In this document: positions 59,331-64,000 of the stretch, piece after piece
Layout: every line of letters starts with the position of its first letter
Position numbering within the stretch: the first letter of the stretch is position 1
Assembly (NCBI RefSeq): GCF_905475465.1
Contig: NC_062236.1
Span: forward strand, 3,854,001-3,918,000
DNA from: Pieris napi
Lineage: Eukaryota > Arthropoda > Insecta > Lepidoptera > Pieridae
Reading direction: 5' to 3'
Length of the DNA stretch: 64,000 bases
Program-made: the position numbers and the translations under genes
Notes under the pieces: generated by a model
The model's database searches: none
The model's input: only the letters and a program-made list of their open reading frames with translations
What the model was told of the DNA's origin: nothing

Positions 59331-59590
59331 GGCTCATTGGTCTAGTGGTTAGTACCCCTGACTGCGAATCCATGGGCAAATCCCGGGTTCGATCCCCGGC
59401 TGAGACAAACATCGATGTGATGAGCATTTGGTGTTGTGCTTAGGTCTTGGGTGTTTAATATGTATTTATATGTCTATCTATCTATAATATGTATGTATAT
59501 CCGTTGCCTAGTACCCATAACACAAGCTTCACCAGCTTAGCATGGGACTAGATCAATTAGTGTGAATTGTCCAATAAAAATAAAAATAAA
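59331..59590 (+). repeat. tRNA-derived SINE, third family (SINE-B)
   Basis: The head GGCTCATTGGTCTAGTGGTT (A box) and CCCGGGTTCGATCCCCGGC (B box) has a complete tRNA-like pattern. The body has GATGAGCATTTGGTGTTGTG and GTTGCCTAGTACCCATAACA, and the tail GTGAATTGTCCAATAAAAAT plus AAAAATAAA. The body attached to the head argues against a working tRNA gene. Confidence 0.82.
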
Positions 59591-60499
59591 GATATAAAAT
59601 ACATCAAATTTGTGAAAATAATTTGAAACCTAATCATTTTAATCTAGGATTTCATAATAATTCAATTTGTCTCAACTATCGAATGAAATTAGATTTCTTG
59701 GTATAAGAAATTGAAATTAAGAAAGTTGACTATTTCTTCAATAAATTTTCTTTTCGTCAAACGAGATTAAATCTGAGATATAATACATACATAAATAAAT
59801 ATAATTTTCATATTAGTACGAAAACCACTTAGCTCGGTTTCAAATTTGATTTATTCTGAAAGATACGAAAACTGAAAGATAAATGAAAATGGCTTAACTG
59901 AAACATGGTCCCAAAATAACATTCTACAATGTACTCACTACAATTTGCATAAGTATGTTTTGTTTCGTTCTAGGAAACTCTAAGCTTGATGATAATTAAT
60001 AAATGAAATGTTTAATATTCGCTCTTCAAATATTAATTTAAATCTTTCGTTTAAATATATTTTTTAGAGAATGTCACCACGTGTACAATGCAGTAATGAG
60101 ATGTAACTTTGTATTGAAAGTAACCGTGGTTATTTTCTTCACAAAACACACTTTGACAGTAAGAGACAAAAGAGTGTATTTAAAAGAGTTCTACTCGACT
60201 TCAGTTATAAATCCGGTTAATTTTAGTCTTTGATGGTTGAAAATTTAATTATTTTGACAAATTTCTATCAATTCGATTAATACAGACCGATCCTGCACGT
60301 GGGCGTATTACCTATGATTTGATAGTAGAGTTATTTTAACGGTATGATATCTGCTAAGATTTATTGAAATGAAATTATGTTGTAATAAAATGAATACTGG
60401 TGACTAATAACGTATTGGTTTAAACATATTCTAACAAAATGTTTATTAAACTACTTTGCCATATATTGTATTAGTTTGGTACACATTTAATTACCATAG
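59591..60499. other. AT-rich, no gene recognised
   Basis: No frame of note before the LINE-B copy. Confidence 0.4.
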
Positions 60500-60861
60500 T
60501 TTTTATATAGAACAGGGGGCAAACGAGCAGGAGGCTCATCTGATATTAAGTGATACTGCCGCCCATGGACACTTGACAGAGGGCTCTCGAGTGCGTTGCC
60601 GGCCTTTTAAGAATTGGTACGCTCTTTTCTTGAAGGACCCTAAGTCGAATTGGTTTGAAAATACCTCAGTGGGCAGCTAGTTCCACATAGTGGTGGTGTG
60701 CGGCAAAAGCTACCTTAAAAAGCGCTCAGTTGTGGAACGACGGACCGGTGGTATTTCGTATTCTGCCTCGATGTCCGATAATGAAACTCAGCTGTAGGTA
60801 TTATTCCGAACAACTCCTCTGAACACTCTCCATGGTAAATGCGGTAGAAGATGCAGAGTAA
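60500..60861 (-). pseudogene. LINE-B 3' end, longest copy, minus-strand insertion
   Basis: On the minus strand, one frame runs LPHLPWRVFRGVVRN, RRSTTERFLR, LPHTTTMW, LPTEVF and NQFDLGSFKKRAYQFLKGRQ. This is the C-terminus of a jockey/CR1-type reverse transcriptase, followed by the 3' UTR and a poly(A) tail (T-run at 60500). A few in-frame stops and frame changes show it is dead. It is the best guide to the family in this window. Confidence 0.85.
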
Positions 60862-61646
60862 ATTAAATATTATCTTCAAACTTAAAAGACAAACATGCTT
60901 TGGGGGACATTATATTATTAGTATAGATGAGACGGCTCATACACGAAAGTTATAGTGTCCAAAATTGTCTGCGTTAATGCAAAAATCTATATATCACCTG
61001 ATCATACACCTGATCCTAAAACACTTTTCCTGTGAACCTGAAAAGTAATAATTAAATAATTAAATTCGTGTATATGTTATGTCAATAGTACCAGGGTCGC
61101 ATAGGTTCTCTGGATAAGGTTCTTGTTAATAGTCCATTAAGTTGCCGCGGCACGTGGCGACGCGCTACGGATTGCCGGCTATTTACTGTCGAGCTCGAGG
61201 ATTGGGCCACGACATGATCCATATATTATTTATGCTATCATGTTTAAGCGTACGCAATATCCAACAGTAAATTATTTTTAGAAATAATTAAGAGGTAATG
61301 AAACAATACAGAAAATATAGATTTTATATGTATTTAATGCGGAATTATATTTCTATAGAAGTTCTATAGTCCTTGAATTTAATTCTGATTTTATAATATA
61401 CCTAATCGATAGCTAAAATGTATTTCTTCCTACATTTTTCGTATTTTTATTTAGTAGTTGAACATCTTTAAGAGTCATCTAGTTATCTCTAATAAATAGT
61501 ACTCAATAACGATTGAATGAGCTAGGTTTTTCTGAATTCTGGAGTGATTCTCAACCTTCAACTATGAATTTTTCTTTCTATGTTCGCAAGTAACAAATAG
61601 AAGGCTAACCCTTTAGTCTATAAAAAAATGATTGTCTGTAAAGACG
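60862..61646. other. no gene recognised
   Basis: Spacer. A GC-rich patch at 61140-61215 (GCCGCGGCACGTGGCGACGC) is unexplained. Confidence 0.4.
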
Positions 61647-61679
61647 GTTTAACGTGACAATGACGTTGTCACGTTAAAC
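61647..61679. repeat. 14-bp perfect hairpin
   Basis: GTTTAACGTGACAA, loop TGACG, TTGTCACGTTAAAC. The right half GACGTTGTCACGT recurs at 61920, 258 bases on. Confidence 0.8.
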
Positions 61680-62608
61680 GTTAAAACGAAACATTGATGA
61701 AATGATTGTATATTTTTATGAATAAAATTGAATAATTTTTATTAAATTATCAATTCTTTTTATGGATGCAAAGAAGGAGTGAATCCTCGGACGCATAGGG
61801 CAATCGAGTGGAACAGGGATACATGCGGCGAAAGCGTACAATGAGCGTATCTGAACAATGTGCGTAACGGGACAATGAGTCATGATTTTTCGTGCGTGCA
61901 GACGGCGTTCATCTTATAAGACGTTGTCACGTCAAAAATAAAATTATTAAAATAAACGGTTGTATTATGGGGCCAAGATTATAAGGTTATTATTATTAGT
62001 ACCTCAATAATTATAATTACATTAGATATGTATGACGGTCCATATCAGGTATGAAATATAATGTTCCATTATTAAGGCAATAATACCATTCTTCATTTGA
62101 ATCTTACCGTATTAAGTAACCGTTAATTCCTTTTTCTGAGTACGGTGACAGCAATTAATTAATAAATTTTAATGGCCCAACTGAGAAGATTTACGTCGCG
62201 CTCAAGCGTAGAGCATATTGACCTAGCAGAGTAGATGTGTGTATGTATGTATATGGATTGCATAAACAATGCGAACATGGTTTATCAAGTGTGGATTTAG
62301 TAAATGGTAGGACTGGTCATACTAATGAAGTGTATTATTAAGTAAAAAAGGTAAATTGGTCTTAATGTAACAAAAATATTCACTTGTCTCTTTCTGACAA
62401 ATTGAGTGTACGATGTGATGAACAGAGACAGCAACCGTTCTTCGTACTTTGCTTCTTTTAAATCCAAGAAATTCATACTAGTTTTTTTTTTATTTACACC
62501 ATTAAAAACAGTGGCAACAATTAAATTATACTAGCAGTGGTCAACTATGTAGCAAAAACACGGGGACCTAACGACGGAGACATAGAATATTTCTTGAAGG
62601 TATACATA
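61680..62608. other. no gene recognised
   Basis: GC-richer between 61780 and 61920, possibly the body of an element bounded by the GACGTTGTCACGT repeats. The remainder is AT-rich flank of the LTR element. Confidence 0.35.
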
Positions 62609-62902
62609 TGTGGCGAACAATAATAGCACTCCTCTTTTCCACCGCGTCGGTGATTTTACCGCTATGTGTGACGACACGGGCGCGGTGGGTGGAGCTTGCA
62701 GGCAGTGGCAGCGCGACCAGCGGGCAGTGCGTTGAGAACACCCAGAGGCGATACCCGTGCGCGTTTTTAGAACTATCCCTTAGTAATCATTATTATATAC
62801 TTTTTGACGTGCAGAAGTTTTTTTCTTTGTCTTCCCGCTGCGGCCATTTTTAGTCTAGAAACTATTTTTTATATGGTGCTCACCTCTCGCGCACCTATAA
62901 AT
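62609..62902 (+). repeat. probable 5' LTR
   Basis: The right edge is fixed by the primer-binding site at 62903. The left edge is set at TGTGGCGAACAATAATAGCA because LTRs usually begin TG; it is a guess without the 3' LTR for comparison. The segment is GC-rich at the 5' half and contains TATTATATAC, a possible TATA box, at about 62789. It ends GCACCTATAAAT, not CA, so the edge may be a few bases off. Confidence 0.6.
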
Positions 62903-62921
62903 TGGTGACCCCGACGTGATT
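62903..62921 (+). other. primer-binding site for tRNA-Trp
   Basis: TGGTGACCCCGACGTGATT is the reverse complement of the 3' end of animal tRNA-Trp (AATCACGTCGGGGTCA plus CCA), as I remember it. The match covers all 19 bases. This marks where minus-strand DNA synthesis begins and fixes the end of the LTR. Confidence 0.85.
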
Positions 62922-62953
62922 AGTTGTGTGATTTGACATTTTATTTGTGAAAC

Positions 62954-63745
62954 ATGGCTACGGCAGGTAAAGACTAAGTGTGCCGCGTTGGCATAAAAGT
63001 TCCGCCATTTTGGCCAAATGAACCTGCACTTTGGTTTTCGCAACTGGAGGGTCAATTTGCGTTGGCCAACATTACCGCAGATGCAACAAAATTCTACCAC
63101 GTCACCGCGAATTTGGACTATAAATATATTTGTGAGGTGAAAGATGTGGTATCCAAACCACCGTCAGAAGGGAAATATGAAAAAATTAAAACTGAATTAA
63201 TATCGCGTCTATCAATTTCGCAGCAGCAACGGGTTCGTCAATTACTAACGCACGAGGAATTGGGCGACCGAAAACCTTCCCAATTTTTACGGCACCTTCA
63301 AAGCCTGGCGGGTGAAGACGTACCAGAAGAATTCATACGGTCCATCTGGGTGAGCAGGTTACCCGACCATGTTCAGGCAATTATGGCTGCTCAAGGTGAC
63401 CTACCTCTGGAATCTATAGCCCGGATTGTTGATAAAATTTATGAGATCGCCCCGCAGCTGGATAGGCAAGTTGCCGCGACGTCTCAGGCAGGTACACCGA
63501 CTTCGAGTATAGATGTTCTAACCCGGCGCATTGACGACCTATCGCGTCAGGTAGCGGCGTTGTCAACAACATCAAGTTCGCGCTCGAGATATCGAGGGCA
63601 CTCACCACGTTGGCGACATCGGTCTCGGAGCCGCTCTAATGCTGGCCCGGGGCATTGTTGGTTTCATCGACGTTTTGGCACTAAGGCGACGAAGTGTCGC
63701 GCACCCTGTTCGTTTCCGCCGGGAAACGAGCGGCGCAGTCAGTGA
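62954..63745 (+). pseudogene. retrotransposon Gag with an early in-frame stop
   Basis: Gag packages element RNA into virus-like particles. An ATG at 62954 starts MATAGKD and is stopped by TAA at 62975-62977. The same frame then stays open for 255 codons to 63745. The open part has the N-terminal domain typical of this insect Gypsy group (PPFWPNEPALWFSQLEGQF, near the start), a middle helical part (LPDHVQAIMAAQGDLPLESI), an Arg/Ser-rich stretch (SRYRGHSPRWRHRSRSRS) and one divergent zinc-knuckle-like motif (CWFHRRFGTKATKCRAPC). Without the stop it would be about 263 residues, a normal length. Whether a different start, or readthrough, rescues it is unknown. Confidence 0.85.
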
Positions 63746-64000
63746 AGGCGGCGACGCGTGACTGCAATAGTGTGACTGGTGGCCGTGTGTTTGTAACCGA
63801 TCGTAAGACTAAAATACAATTTTTAATTGACACTGGTTCCGATTTGTGTGTTTATCCAAAAAAATTATTTAATAAAAGACGCTTGAATAAAACAGACTAT
63901 AAACTTTTTGCAGCGAATGGTTCAGTGATATACACTTTTGGATGGTTTAATTTAATATTAGATTTTGGACTCAGACGAGCTTTTACGTGGCGGTTTGTGA
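63685..64000 (+). CDS. retrotransposon Pol, protease start (partial)
   Basis: The frame is -1 relative to gag. It opens after a TAA at 63682-63684, overlaps the gag end by about 60 bases, and stays open to the window edge. The aspartic protease active site reads LIDTGSDLCVYP, with the DTG at 63829-63837, preceded by RVFVTDRKTKIQF. A protease fused to the N-terminus of Pol is usual for Gypsy elements. It would be made by -1 frameshifting; I have not located a definite slippery heptamer. The rest of Pol is outside the window. Confidence 0.85.

Larger units (their letters stand above)
62609..64000 (+). mobile_element. Ty3/Gypsy-type LTR retrotransposon, 5' part
   Basis: In order: probable 5' LTR, tRNA-Trp primer-binding site, untranslated leader, gag, and the start of pol with protease. 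The order and the Gag and protease motifs are those of Gypsy-type elements. The rest of pol and the 3' LTR lie beyond the window, so age (LTR divergence) and target duplication cannot be judged. Confidence 0.9.

Noticed and set aside
59331..59407. Possible functional tRNA gene
   Set aside because: Has A and B boxes, but is joined to a SINE body and A-rich tail and lacks a clean acceptor stem.
1..64000. CRISPR array, bacterial operons or prophage
   Set aside because: No regularly spaced identical repeats, no packed coding sequence and no ribosome-site pattern. The window is eukaryotic.

Overview
The window looks like nuclear DNA of a moth or butterfly (Lepidoptera). It is strongly AT-rich, and nearly all recognisable content is repeats of kinds I know from lepidopteran genomes: tRNA-derived SINEs, truncated non-LTR retrotransposon (LINE) 3' ends, short inverted-repeat DNA elements (MITEs, foldbacks), and a Ty3/Gypsy-type LTR retrotransposon entering at the right edge. 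I cannot name the species.

Only one convincing host protein gene is present: an uninterrupted 529-codon gamma-glutamyltransferase-family gene (3236-4825, + strand). It has a bacterial (YwrD / acylase-like) character, and an AATAAA signal lies 40 bases after its stop. A plausible 3' splice site 12 bases before the ATG suggests an upstream non-coding exon. An intronless bacterial-type enzyme among insect repeats is best explained by an old horizontal transfer that acquired eukaryotic signals. A window cannot prove this.

From 4.9 to 62.6 kb I see no other host gene; open frames there are short and most overlap repeats. The region holds about a dozen copies of one tRNA-headed SINE (SINE-A), single copies of two other SINEs, eleven copies of a LINE 3' end that encodes a reverse-transcriptase C-terminus (LINE-B), two LINE 3' tail families (C and D), relics of other LINE reverse-transcriptase ends, and several non-autonomous DNA elements. 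Those are a TAA-flanked MITE (11739-12092), a 371-bp MITE (41928-42298), a 364-bp foldback (32646-33009), a MITE pair (35555 and 50361), three copies of a long-armed foldback (23095, 43339, 54749), a repeated element with GAAGTTATACTTC at both ends (24478, 48292, fragment at 36917), and a tandemly doubled ~330-bp repeat (52773-53440). Several strong hairpins do not fit these families.

At the right edge (62609-64000) is the 5' part of an LTR retrotransposon: probable 5' LTR, a 19-base primer-binding site matching the 3' end of tRNA-Trp, a gag frame with an early in-frame stop, and the start of pol with the protease motif LIDTGSDLCVYP in the -1 frame. The rest lies outside the window.

All repeat families were recognised by eye; family letters are local labels. 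Boundaries of eroded copies are approximate, to about 5-20 bases.
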